DNA of 13,648 nt from Streptomyces katrae (GTDB taxonomy: Bacteria > Actinomycetota > Actinomycetes > Streptomycetales > Streptomycetaceae), in the NCBI RefSeq assembly GCF_000966975.1, contig NZ_JZWV01000561.1, positions 1 through 13,648 of the forward strand, written 5' to 3'. The position numbers were made by a program, and so were the translations under genes. Below the pieces are notes generated by a model, which was given only the letters and a program-made list of their open reading frames with translations, had not been told where the DNA came from and did not search any database. Every line of letters starts with the position of its first letter. Within the stretch, counting starts at the first letter, position 1. This document shows, one piece after another, positions 6,159 to 12,817 of the stretch.

Positions 6159-6773
6159 TCAGCGGCGCGGAGCCCACTGGAAAATCAGCTCGTCGGCCGT
6201 GGTGATCGACGCCACCAGGGCGAGCGAGTTGCGGATCACCTCGGCGGTCCAGGAGGCGGGCACCCCGGCGACGGCGTCGGCCGGGACCACGACCTCGTAG
6301 CCGAGGTTCACGGCGTCGAAGACCGTGTTCGGGATCGCGATGTTGGAGGAGACCCCGGTGACGACGAGGGTCCGGATCCCGAGGTTGCGCAGCAGGGCGT
6401 CCAGATCGGTGCCGGCCATCGGGGAGAGCCCGTGGAGCCGCCGGACCACCAGGTCCCGCGCCTCCACCGTGAGGGGGGCGGCGACCTCCACCGCCCGGGT
6501 GCCGGTCAGCTGGCGCACGGGCAGCCTGCCGGCGGCCCGGAAGAGCCGTGCGTTGGTGCCGGCCCCCAGCCCGTCGGGGCGGCGCTCGGCGACGGCGTGG
6601 ACCACCTGCACCCCGGCGCCGCGCGCGGCGGCGGCCAGCGCCGCCACCCGGCCGAGCATCCCGGAGTCCCGGGCCTCCTTGGCCAGTTCGGGCAGGGCGC
6701 TCTCCTCGCCGACCACCCCGTTCTGGCATTCGACGGTGAGCAGCGCCGTGGTGGCGGGGTCGAACTCCGGCAT
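6159..6773 (-). CDS. isochorismatase-fold protein lacking the catalytic triad
   Basis: A 204-aa cytoplasmic protein of the isochorismatase/nicotinamidase (cysteine hydrolase) superfamily, recognised by the 'ALLTVECQNG' first strand, 'GTDLDALLRNLGIRTLVVTGVSSN' core, and 'FDAVNLGYEVVVPADAVAG'. Members normally use an Asp-Lys-Cys triad. Here the Asp position (xxxDxQ) is Glu15, the segment that usually supplies Lys (about 109-121) contains no lysine (RRLHGLS), and the Cys position after 'SSN' is Ala146. Cysteine hydrolysis is therefore unlikely; a binding or scaffold role, or a different chemistry, is inferred. ATG at 6771-6773 has a G-rich SD (AGGGGG, 4 nt away). It is first in a tight run with the HipA-like kinase (18-nt gap) and DUF3037 genes, and divergent from the PPOX gene. 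Confidence 0.87.
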   Translation of the reverse strand: MPEFDPATTALLTVECQNGVVGEESALPELAKEARDSGMLGRVAALAAAARGAGVQVVHAVAERRPDGLGAGTNARLFRAAGRLPVRQLTGTRAVEVAAPLTVEARDLVVRRLHGLSPMAGTDLDALLRNLGIRTLVVTGVSSNIAIPNTVFDAVNLGYEVVVPADAVAGVPASWTAEVIRNSLALVASITTADELIFQWAPRR

Positions 6774-6813
6774 GGCGCCCCCTGGTGCGTCGACGGAAGA
6801 GGACGCATGATTC

Positions 6814-6828
6814 CTGACACACAGTCAG
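6814..6828. promoter_or_regulatory. inverted repeat in the divergent intergenic region
   Basis: CTGAC-ACACA-GTCAG, perfect 5-bp arms with a 5-nt spacer, midway between the divergently transcribed isochorismatase-fold and PPOX genes. The position suits a repressor site controlling either or both genes; the binding protein is not apparent. Confidence 0.45.
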
Positions 6829-6849
6829 ATGTGAAGGGGTGCGGGACGG

Positions 6850-7329
6850 ATGGACACGACGAGGACGGGCGGGCAGGGGGCGCAGCGGCGCGGCCGCCGG
6901 GTGATGATGACGGACGGGGAGGTGGACGCCTTCCTGCGCGAGCAGCGCACCTGCCGGGTGGCGACGGTCTCCCCGGACGGGCGGCCGCACGTGGGCGCCC
7001 TGTGGTTCGCCTGGGACGGCACCTCGCTGTGGCTGTACTCGATCACCCGCAGCCGCCGCTGGTCCGATCTGCGCAAGGACCCCCGGATCTCGGTGGTGGT
7101 GGACGCGGGAGAGGAGTACGGGGAGCTGCGCGGGGTCGAGCTGTCCGGCACCGCGGTCTTCGTCGGCGAGGCGCCGCGCACCGGGGAGCCGTGCCCGGAG
7201 CTCGAGGAGGCGGAGCGGATCTTCCCGAGGAAGAACTTCGGCATCGAGGAGATGCCGCACGACGGCCGGCACGCCTGGATCCGGCTGACCCCGGACGCGA
7301 TCGTCTCCTGGGACTTCCGCAAGCTCTAA
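6850..7329 (+). CDS. PPOX-type flavin-dependent oxidoreductase family protein
   Basis: A 159-aa split-barrel flavin- or F420-binding protein of the pyridoxamine 5'-phosphate oxidase-like superfamily. 'LREQRTCRVATVSPDGRPHVGALWFAWDGTSLWLYSI' (about residues 29-65) is the typical cofactor-binding beta segment, and 'RRWSDLRKDPRISVVVD' follows as in the family. The substrate cannot be told; F420- or FMN-dependent reduction is the usual assignment in actinomycetes. ATG at 6850 is preceded by GAAGGGG at about 10 nt. Internal ATGs at 6904 and 6907 have no SD and would remove only a basic, probably disordered N terminus. Its TAA stop overlaps the LysR gene's stop tail to tail by 4 nt, and it diverges from the isochorismatase-fold gene. 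Confidence 0.88.
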   Translation: MDTTRTGGQGAQRRGRRVMMTDGEVDAFLREQRTCRVATVSPDGRPHVGALWFAWDGTSLWLYSITRSRRWSDLRKDPRISVVVDAGEEYGELRGVELSGTAVFVGEAPRTGEPCPELEEAERIFPRKNFGIEEMPHDGRHAWIRLTPDAIVSWDFRKL

Positions 7330-8237
7330 GGGGTGTCGCGCACCGCGGCGGCCGCTTCTTCCAGGGCCTCGGCGGCGGCGCGGATGGAGGGCCGCCGGTC
7401 GGCGTCGGCGCGCCAGACGGCGTAGACGTGGCGCCGTACGGTGTCGGACACCGGCAGCAGGCGCACTCCCGGCGGCACCGGTCCCCGGCCCAGCCGGGGC
7501 GTCACGCACACGCCCAGCCCGGCCTCCACGAAGGCGAGCTGGGTGTGGTGCTCCTCGGCGATGTGCGTGACGCGCGGCTCGACGCCGGTACCGCGGAGGG
7601 TGAAGACCAGCCACTCGTGGCAGAACTGCCCCTCGTTCCAGGAGATCCAGTCGTCCCCGGCGAACTCGGCGAGGGAGATCTGCGTCCGGCCGGCGAGCGG
7701 GTGGTCGCGCGGGACCGCGATGTCGGCGGCGTCGTCCAGGAGGTGCATCCGGGTCAGCTCGGCCGGGACCGGCATCCGCTTGTTGTGCCAGTCGATGGCC
7801 AGGGCCATGTCGAGGTCGCCGCGGACCACGGCGGCCATGCTCTCCTCGGGCTCCTTCTCCCGCACCTGCACCCGCAGTTCGGGGTGGTCCGTGCGCAGGG
7901 AGACCAGGGTCTGGGGCAGCAGCCCGCGCATGGCGGTGGGGAAGGCGCCGATCCGCAGCTCCCCCACCGCGCGGCCGCGCTGGGCCTCGACGTCGGCCTG
8001 GGCCAGCTCCACCTGGGAGATGATCCGGGCGGCGTGGTCCGCGAGGATCCGCCCGGCGTCGGTGAGCCGGACCCCGCGGCCGTGCTTGGCCAGCAGGGGC
8101 TGGCCGACCTCCCGCTCCAGCTTGGCCATCTGCTGCGAGACCGCCGAGGTGGTCACGTGGAGTCCTCCCGCCGCCCCGCTGACGGAGCCGTGGCGGGCGA
8201 GGGCGTCGAGGGTACGCAGGCGTTCCAGGTTCAACAT
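7326..8237 (-). CDS. LysR family transcriptional regulator
   Basis: A 303-aa LysR-type regulator of standard length. Residues 1-60 form the winged HTH ('LERLRTLDALARHGSVSGAAGGLHVTTSAVSQQMAKLEREVGQPLLAKHGRGVRLTDAG'), followed by a linker helix and a periplasmic-binding-protein-like effector domain ('LRIGAFPTAMRGLLPQTL...'). Start is the ATG at 8235-8237; longer in-frame readings extend into the divergent transporter's leader. No SD is present, but TAGCAT lies 7 nt upstream, so the mRNA is probably leaderless. It is divergent from a DMT exporter with 74 nt between starts, the usual arrangement in which a LysR protein controls the exporter and itself. The effector is unknown. Its 3' end overlaps the convergent PPOX stop codon. 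Confidence 0.95.
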   Translation of the reverse strand: MLNLERLRTLDALARHGSVSGAAGGLHVTTSAVSQQMAKLEREVGQPLLAKHGRGVRLTDAGRILADHAARIISQVELAQADVEAQRGRAVGELRIGAFPTAMRGLLPQTLVSLRTDHPELRVQVREKEPEESMAAVVRGDLDMALAIDWHNKRMPVPAELTRMHLLDDAADIAVPRDHPLAGRTQISLAEFAGDDWISWNEGQFCHEWLVFTLRGTGVEPRVTHIAEEHHTQLAFVEAGLGVCVTPRLGRGPVPPGVRLLPVSDTVRRHVYAVWRADADRRPSIRAAAEALEEAAAAVRDTP

Positions 8238-8244
8238 GTAAGCG

Positions 8245-8250
8245 ATGCTA
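8245..8250 (-). promoter_or_regulatory. -10 element for leaderless LysR transcript
   Basis: TAGCAT on the minus strand, ending 7 nt before the LysR ATG. The fit to TAnnnT and the spacing, together with the absent SD, support a leaderless mRNA. The -35 is poor. Confidence 0.5.
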
Positions 8251-8270
8251 CGCCTTCGTCCGCAGGAAAT

Positions 8271-8287
8271 CTCGCTTGTCCTACGAG
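8271..8287. promoter_or_regulatory. candidate LysR-type operator
   Basis: CTCG-N9-CGAG is a dyad in the middle of the 74-nt LysR/transporter intergenic region, a normal location for a LysR recognition site. The arms are short and the T-N11-A rule is not exactly met, so the support is positional. Confidence 0.35.
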
Positions 8288-8311
8288 GTCGTGCACAGGA
8301 GAGTGAGGCCC

Positions 8312-9286
8312 ATGAGCGCACCCGCCACACCTCGCCGCACCTCCTCCGCCCCCAACCCGGCCGTCTCCTCCGCCCCGCCGCGCGGGTCCCGTCGTACCGG
8401 CGCCCTCGACTGGCGCGTCCGCTTCGCCTTCCTCTCGGTGGTCTGGGGCTTCAGCTTCCTGTTCATCAAGGTGGGCACCGGGGCGTTCGCACCCTTCCAG
8501 GTCGCCCTCGGCCGGGTGTTCTTCGGGGCGCTCGCCCTGCTGGCGGTGCTCCTGGTGCGCCGTGAGCCGCTCCCCCGGGGCCGCCGGACCTGGGGGCACC
8601 TGGCGGTGGCGGCGCTCCTGCTCAACACCGCCCCCTTCGCGCTCTTCGCCTACGCCGAGCAGACCGTCACCTCGACCCTGGCGGGGATCTGCAACGCCAC
8701 CTCCCCGCTGTGGGGCATGGCGCTCTCCCTGGTCGCCCTCTCCGAGGACCGCCCCACGCGCCGCCGATTCGCGGGGCTGGGCATCGGCTTCCTGGGCGTG
8801 CTCACCGTCCTGGGCGCCTGGCAGGGGTTCACCGGCGTCGACACCAAGGGCACCGCCCTGGCCCTGCTGGCCTCGCTCTGCTACCCCATCGGCTGGATCT
8901 ACGTCCGCCGCACCCTGGCGGGAACCTCCGGCTCGCCCGTGGCCATGACCGGGGCGCAGCTGATGGTCTCGACCCTCCAGCTGGCCGCCGTCAGCTCCCT
9001 GTTCACCTCGGCCCCCGCCGCCTTCCCGCTGTGGCCGACCCTCGCGGTGATCACCCTGGGCGCGCTGGGCACGGGGGCCGCGCTGCAGATGCAGTACGGG
9101 CTGGTGACGGAGATCGGCCCGACCACGGCGCAGATGGTCACGTACTTCATCCCGGTGATCGCCACCACGGCGGGCGTCCTGGTCCTGGGCGAGCAGCTGC
9201 ACTGGAACACCCCGGTGGGCGCGCTGATCGTCCTCGCGGGAGCCGCCCTCACCCAGGCCCGCCCACAGCCCGCGAAGAGGGGCTGA
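8312..9286 (+). CDS. DMT superfamily (EamA) transporter
   Basis: A 324-aa integral membrane protein with two EamA repeats and about ten hydrophobic helices, expected in the cytoplasmic membrane as a metabolite exporter. 'FAFLSVVWGFSFLFIKVG' marks helix 1, and 'NTAPFALFAYAEQTVTSTLAGICNATSPLWGMALS' and 'GPTTAQMVTYFIPVIATTAGVLVLGEQL' are the typical ends of each repeat. Residues 1-35 are Ser/Pro/Arg rich and disordered. ATG at 8312 has AGGAG (8297-8301) 10 nt upstream and GAGG closer in. An in-frame start at 8276 would overlap the operator region and lacks an SD. It diverges from the LysR gene, its likely regulator. The cargo is unknown; family members export amino acids, drugs or nucleosides. 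Confidence 0.92.
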   Translation: MSAPATPRRTSSAPNPAVSSAPPRGSRRTGALDWRVRFAFLSVVWGFSFLFIKVGTGAFAPFQVALGRVFFGALALLAVLLVRREPLPRGRRTWGHLAVAALLLNTAPFALFAYAEQTVTSTLAGICNATSPLWGMALSLVALSEDRPTRRRFAGLGIGFLGVLTVLGAWQGFTGVDTKGTALALLASLCYPIGWIYVRRTLAGTSGSPVAMTGAQLMVSTLQLAAVSSLFTSAPAAFPLWPTLAVITLGALGTGAALQMQYGLVTEIGPTTAQMVTYFIPVIATTAGVLVLGEQLHWNTPVGALIVLAGAALTQARPQPAKRG

Positions 9287-9345
9287 CCTGCGGGGATCCC
9301 TGCCCTGAACTCCGTGCGGTCAGCACCTCGCCCAAGGGACGAACC

Positions 9346-9607
9346 ATGAACGCGGCCACCTTCCTCCTGACCTTCGGCGGCGTCAGCCTGGTCGCCGGCG
9401 CCACCTTCGCCCTGAACATCCGGGGCGCCGCTGACGCGATGGAGCGCTACGCGGCGGCCAACGCCGAGCCGGCCATGCACTCCCGGGGGGGAGCTCGGTC
9501 CGCCGAAGCGGGTCATGTCGAAGCAGGTCTACCGCTTCCTGGGCACCGTGGTCGCCCTCGCGGGGCTGGTCCTCACCCTCGGCGGCCTGCTGGAACTCAC
9601 CGCCTGA
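9346..9607 (+). pseudogene. small two-helix membrane protein, frameshifted in a G7 run
   Basis: ATG at 9346 with AAGGGA (9334-9339) 6 nt upstream opens a frame coding 'MNAATFLLTFGGVSLVAGATF...', a hydrophobic helix followed by a soluble segment (to about residue 47). At the seven-G run 9485-9491 the frame leaves the coding path. One frame over, the sequence reads 'ELGPPKRVMSKQVYRFLGTV...', a second hydrophobic helix ending 'LLELTA' with TGA at 9605-9607, directly before a strong terminator. With six G instead of seven, the two halves join into one 86-aa protein with two transmembrane helices. The unshifted frame would instead run to 9792, through the terminator and into the opposite gene, in an Arg/Pro-rich nonsense tail. 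Sequencing error, mutation or programmed slippage cannot be distinguished here. Function unknown; it is 59 nt downstream of the DMT gene. Confidence 0.72.
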
Positions 9608-9617
9608 GCCGCCCCGC

Positions 9618-9654
9618 CGAAGGCCCCCGCCGCACCACGCGGCGGGGGCCTTCG
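9618..9654. terminator. strong bidirectional terminator
   Basis: A perfect 16-bp stem (9618-9633 with 9639-9654) with a 5-nt loop sits between the convergent small membrane protein gene (stop 9607) and the MocR gene (stop 9666). It can serve both. The arms carry GAAGG/CCTTC at the base, giving a short T pair after the G-rich stretch in both directions. Confidence 0.88.
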
Positions 9655-9665
9655 CGTGCCCGCGC

Positions 9666-10997
9666 TCAGTCGAAGCGCGCGCCGGCCGCCGGGCGCACCG
9701 CCGCCGCCACGGCGTCGGCCAGGGGATCCACGTCCCGGCGGTGCAGGGTGGAGACGGTGATCCGTACGCCGGGCCCCGCCTCCACCCGGTAGACGGCTCC
9801 GGGGCGCACCGCCCAGCCTGCCGTCAGCAGCCGGGTGACCACCGCCGTCTCGTCGGCGACCGGTACCCATACGTTCATTCCGCTGCGCCCGTGCGCCGGC
9901 ACCCCCCGCTCGGCCAGCGCCTCGACGAGACCGTCCCGGCGCAGCCCGTACGAGCGGGCCACGGCCGCCCCGTCCACCGCCCCGGTGGCCCACAGCTCGG
10001 CCACCGCGCTCTGGAGCAGCCGGCTGACCCAGCCGGGGCCCAGCCGCTGCCGCCCCCGGACCCGGTCCATCGTCACGGTGTCGCCCGTGAGCACCGCGAG
10101 CCGCAGGTCGGGGCCGTACGCCTTGGCGGTGGAGCGGACCAGCGCCCAGTGCCGGGTGGCGCCGCCCAGCGGGCAGAGCGGCAGGTCCACGATCCCGTGG
10201 CCGTGGTCGTCCTCGATGACCAGCACCTCGGGACGGCCGGACAGCAGCTCCCGCAGCAGAGCGGCCCGTTCCGGGCCGACCGCGGCCCCGGTCGGGTTCT
10301 GCGCGCGGGCCGTCACCACCAGCGCCCGGGCCCCGGCCGCGAGCGCCCGGGCCACCGCCTCCGGCAGGGGCCCGTCGTCGTCGACGGCCACCGGGAGCAC
10401 CCGCAGGCCCAGCGCGGGGACCAGGTCCAGCACGCTCCCCCAGCCCGGGTCCTCGACCGCCACGGCGTCCCCCGGCCGCAGGTGGGCGGCCAGGACCCGT
10501 TCGATGCCGTCGAGCGCCCCCGAGGTCACCGCCAGGGCCCCGGCCGGAACCCCGTCGGCCTCGAAACCGGCGCGGGCGAGGCGGGCCAGGTCGGGGAGGA
10601 CCGGGTCGTCCCCGTAGCGGGTGGGCGCCTGCGCGTACCGGCGGGCCGCGGCGGCCAGCGGCCCGTCCAGGGAGGGCAGCAGCGAAAGGTCCGGGTTGCC
10701 GTGCGCGACGTCCCGTACGCCTTCGGGCACGTCGGGGCGGAGCGCGTCGCGCGGGGTGCTGGCGGGCCGGCCGCGCACCCGGCTGCCGCGGCGGCCGTCG
10801 GTCTCGATGATCCCGCGCTCGCGCAGCGACCGGTAGGCGGCCGCCACGGTGTTGGGGTTCACGCCCAGCTCACCGGCCAGCTCCCGCATCGGCGGGAGCA
10901 GGGCTCCGGGCGCGAGGGCGCCCGATCCGACGCCCGACTCGATGCTGGCCGCGATTTCCGATGCGCGACGCCCACTGATCCTATATTCTCCTAGCAC
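9666..10997 (-). CDS. MocR-type GntR regulator with aminotransferase domain
   Basis: A 443-aa fusion of a GntR winged HTH (residues about 5-75, 'LPPMRELAGELGVNPNTVAAAYRSLRERGIIETDGRRGSRV') and a fold-type I PLP aminotransferase-like domain (about 100-440). PLP-contact residues seem present: Asn234-Pro in 'AQNPTG', Asp263/Asp264 in 'IEDDH', and Schiff-base Lys292 in 'STAKAYGPDLRLA'. Members use PLP or a PLP-amino acid adduct as signal rather than acting as transaminases. GTG at 10995-10997 lacks an SD but is 7 nt from CATAAT, so it looks leaderless. It diverges from a PPOX gene with 37 nt between starts and overlaps the direct-repeat operator. PdxR-type control of vitamin B6 synthesis is one model, but no pdxS/pdxT genes are here, so the target is more likely the divergent gene. 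Confidence 0.93.
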   Translation of the reverse strand: MLGEYRISGRRASEIAASIESGVGSGALAPGALLPPMRELAGELGVNPNTVAAAYRSLRERGIIETDGRRGSRVRGRPASTPRDALRPDVPEGVRDVAHGNPDLSLLPSLDGPLAAAARRYAQAPTRYGDDPVLPDLARLARAGFEADGVPAGALAVTSGALDGIERVLAAHLRPGDAVAVEDPGWGSVLDLVPALGLRVLPVAVDDDGPLPEAVARALAAGARALVVTARAQNPTGAAVGPERAALLRELLSGRPEVLVIEDDHGHGIVDLPLCPLGGATRHWALVRSTAKAYGPDLRLAVLTGDTVTMDRVRGRQRLGPGWVSRLLQSAVAELWATGAVDGAAVARSYGLRRDGLVEALAERGVPAHGRSGMNVWVPVADETAVVTRLLTAGWAVRPGAVYRVEAGPGVRITVSTLHRRDVDPLADAVAAAVRPAAGARFD

Positions 10998-11021
10998 AAA
11001 GCCAATTATGCACTAGTACAA
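10991..11021. promoter_or_regulatory. direct-repeat operator between mocR-like and PPOX genes
   Basis: CTAGCACAA (10991-10999) and CTAGTACAA (11013-11021) are direct repeats, identical in 8 of 9 positions and 22 bp apart start to start, about two helical turns. MocR regulators such as GabR and PdxR bind direct repeats. The left copy overlaps the MocR GTG start; the sites flank the overlapping candidate -10 elements of the two divergent genes. Confidence 0.65.
11005..11010 (-). promoter_or_regulatory. -10 element for leaderless MocR-type gene
   Basis: CATAAT on the minus strand ends 7 nt before the GTG start at 10997. AATTAT (11004-11009) on the plus strand could be the -10 of the divergent PPOX gene, so both promoters would lie between the direct repeats. 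Confidence 0.45.
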
Positions 11022-11034
11022 CGGAGCCCGCATC

Positions 11035-11700
11035 ATGAGCGTCACCCCCGTCGACTACGAGCCGACCGAGCGCACCGTTCCGAGCCGCTCCCGCCAGCGG
11101 GCCCGCTACGACCGCGAGACGGTGCATTCGATACTCGACCAGACCTACCTCTGCCACCTGGGGTTCGTCCGCGACGGCGCGCCGGTGGTCCTGCCCACGC
11201 TCTACGGCCGGGTGGGCGAGACCCTGTACGTGCACGGCTCCACGGGTTCGCGCCCGCTGCTGGCCGCGGGCAGGCAGGACCCGGGCCTGCCGGTCTGCCT
11301 GACCGTGACGCACGTGGACGGCCTGGTGCTGGCCAAGTCGGCCTTCCACCACTCGATCAACTACCGCTCGGTGGTCGTCCACGGCACGGCGTACCAGGTC
11401 ACCGACGAGGCGGAGTGCCGCACGGCCCTGGACGCCCTCGTGAACAACGTCGTGCCCGGCCGCGCCGCCGACTCCCGGCCCGCCAACGCCAAGGAGCTCG
11501 CGGCGACGGCGGTGATCCGGCTGGACCTGAACGAGGTCTCCGCGAAGATCCGCACGGGTGGCCCGAACGACGACCCCGAGGACCTGGACCTCCCCTTCTG
11601 GTCGGGCGTGGTCCCGGTGGCGCCGGCGTACGGGACCCCCGTCCCGGCCGCCGGCCTGGCCCCCGGCATCGCCGTCCCGGACTACCTCAGCGCGCTCTGA
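11035..11700 (+). CDS. pyridoxamine 5'-phosphate oxidase-like flavoprotein
   Basis: A 221-aa soluble protein of the PPOX-like/nitroimidazole-resistance split-barrel group (COG3467-like). '[49 protein letters not shown]' (about residues 33-81) is the FMN-binding region, followed by '[31 protein letters not shown]', which is typical of the group. FMN- or heme-binding is the family expectation; the substrate is unknown. CGGAG at 11022-11026 is 8 nt before the ATG. The divergent MocR-type gene and direct-repeat operator suggest it is the regulator's target; a PLP-sensing regulator beside a PNPOx-fold protein hints at a vitamin B6 link, but that is inference. The 3' end overlaps the convergent EamA gene by 19 bp. 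Confidence 0.9.
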   Translation: MSVTPVDYEPTERTVPSRSRQRARYDRETVHSILDQTYLCHLGFVRDGAPVVLPTLYGRVGETLYVHGSTGSRPLLAAGRQDPGLPVCLTVTHVDGLVLAKSAFHHSINYRSVVVHGTAYQVTDEAECRTALDALVNNVVPGRAADSRPANAKELAATAVIRLDLNEVSAKIRTGGPNDDPEDLDLPFWSGVVPVAPAYGTPVPAAGLAPGIAVPDYLSAL

Positions 11701-12653
11701 GCCGCACGGGCGGGCCGGTCCGCCGGCCGGTCCGCCGCGCCCGCGGGCCTGCGCGCCTCGGCCGTGATCAGCGCGCCCACCGCCGACAGGAGCAGTACGG
11801 TGCCCAGGACCACGGCGCCGGTCAGCCGCTCCCCCAGCACCGCGACGGCGATGGCGGCCGCGCTCACCGGCTCGATCAGCATGATCACCGACACGGTCGC
11901 GGCGCGCACCGTCGCGGCCCCGGTGAAGTACAGGGCGTACGCCAGGGCCGTCGGCACCACGGCCACGTACACCAGCAGCCCGACCACCCGCACCGGTTCG
12001 GCGGTGTGCGGCAGCAGCCCCTCCACGGCGGCGAGCGGCAGCAGGCACACCGTGCCCACGCCCACCGACCAGGCGGTGGTCACCAGCGGGTCCCCGCCCG
12101 CCCCGCGCCGCCCGAGCCACCGCGCCCGCAGGGTCATCCCCGCGTACCCGGCGGCCGACAGCAGGGCCCAGCCGACTCCGAGCGGCCTCACCTCACCGCC
12201 CCCGGAGCCCAGCACCAGGACGGCGAGCCCGCCCAGGGCACCGCCGACGGCGGCCACCCCGCCCCACCCCAGCCGCTCGCCCATCCAGTACCGCGCGCCG
12301 AGCGCGATCAGGACGGGGCCCGCGCCCAGGGTGACCACGGTGCCGACGGCCAGGCCGGTCTCCCGCACGGCCCCGAAGTAGGCGGCCTGGAAGACGGTGA
12401 ACATCAGGCCGGTCCCGATCAGTGAGAGGACCGAGGGCCGCGTCCCGCGCGGCGCCCGCGCGGGACGGCGTACGGCCAGCACGCCGAGCAGCACCACCAG
12501 TCCGCCGGCGCTGCGCCAGAAGGACAGGGCGAGCGGACCGAGGTCACTGGCCAGGAAGAGGAGGGAGGCCGCCGCCCCGGCGGTGCCCCAGGCGACTCCG
12601 GCGACGACGAGGTAGAGCAGGCTGCGCCCGGTGGCGGGCGAGTGGTTCGACAC
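11682..12653 (-). CDS. EamA family (DMT) transporter
   Basis: A 323-aa integral membrane exporter with two five-helix EamA repeats. '[22 protein letters not shown]' is helix 1, '[44 protein letters not shown]' ends repeat 1, and '[42 protein letters not shown]' ends repeat 2. The C-terminal tail is Arg/Ala/Asp rich, with a DRPADRP duplication. GTG at 12651-12653 has GGAG (12660-12663) 6 nt upstream. The stop lies inside the convergent PPOX gene (19-bp overlap), with no terminator visible between them. Cargo unknown. Confidence 0.93.
   Translation of the reverse strand: MSNHSPATGRSLLYLVVAGVAWGTAGAAASLLFLASDLGPLALSFWRSAGGLVVLLGVLAVRRPARAPRGTRPSVLSLIGTGLMFTVFQAAYFGAVRETGLAVGTVVTLGAGPVLIALGARYWMGERLGWGGVAAVGGALGGLAVLVLGSGGGEVRPLGVGWALLSAAGYAGMTLRARWLGRRGAGGDPLVTTAWSVGVGTVCLLPLAAVEGLLPHTAEPVRVVGLLVYVAVVPTALAYALYFTGAATVRAATVSVIMLIEPVSAAAIAVAVLGERLTGAVVLGTVLLLSAVGALITAEARRPAGAADRPADRPARAAQSALR
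11713..11736. repeat. 12-bp tandem duplication
   Basis: GGCCGGTCCGCC occurs twice back to back near the 3' end of the EamA gene, coding a duplicated Asp-Arg-Pro-Ala in the cytoplasmic tail. Probably a neutral replication slippage product. Confidence 0.75.
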
Positions 12654-12758
12654 GTGTTTCTCCGCGCTTGCGTGAAGGATGAGGACTGCGGTTCATCGCT
12701 TCGCGGGCAGCACGGACCGCCCCGGGAACCCCCGTGGCTGGTCTCTCGTTCGGTGGCG

Positions 12759-12784
12759 GCCGCCCGCGCTAGGCGGCGGGCGGC
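12759..12784 (-). terminator. GC stem-loop between two EamA genes
   Basis: GCCGCCCGC (12759-12767) and GCGGGCGGC (12776-12784) pair perfectly around an 8-nt loop. It could be the terminator of the truncated EamA gene, whose stop is about 100 nt upstream on the minus strand, or an attenuator in the leader of the next EamA gene. The stop codon of a possible 11-codon ORF lies in the loop. Confidence 0.55.
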
Positions 12785-12804
12785 GAAAGCACGGTGTCGT
12801 ACAT
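12769..12804 (-). CDS. possible leaderless 11-codon leader ORF
   Basis: ATG at 12802-12804 opens MYDTVLSPPAA, ending at TAG 12769-12771. There is no SD, but TAGGGT (12812-12817) lies 7 nt upstream, the spacing of a leaderless start. The stop falls in the loop of the 12759-12784 hairpin, about 115 nt before the EamA GTG at 12653. No run of identical regulatory codons is visible. Ten-odd codons can arise by chance, so this is a low-confidence call. The rest of 12654-12887 shows no other gene. Confidence 0.3.
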   Translation of the reverse strand: MYDTVLSPPAA

Positions 12805-12811
12805 GCCGAGC

Positions 12812-12817
12812 ACCCTA
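12812..12817 (-). promoter_or_regulatory. candidate -10 in the EamA upstream region
   Basis: TAGGGT on the minus strand matches the TAGRRT form of the streptomycete -10. Seventeen nt upstream is TGGTCC, a poor -35. It could drive the 11-codon ORF and the EamA gene at 11682-12653. Confidence 0.4.

Noticed and set aside
5409..8306. 965-codon plus-strand open frame across the kinase, hydrolase-fold, PPOX and LysR genes
   Set aside because: Crosses four recognised genes and several intergenic regions with repetitive GC-driven composition; no SD or domain.
8231..9202. Minus-strand frame opposite the DMT exporter
   Set aside because: Translation rich in Gly/Glu/Arg/His/Gln with no hydrophobic pattern, while the opposite strand gives a clear EamA protein with an SD.
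9346..9792. Unshifted continuation of the small membrane protein past the G7 run
   Set aside because: Arg/Pro-rich nonsense that runs through the strong terminator and into the MocR gene; the other frame gives a hydrophobic helix and a stop just before the terminator.
9666..10997. MocR-type protein as a metabolic aminotransferase
   Set aside because: The N-terminal GntR winged HTH and the divergent operator arrangement indicate a regulator; the aminotransferase domain is the sensor.
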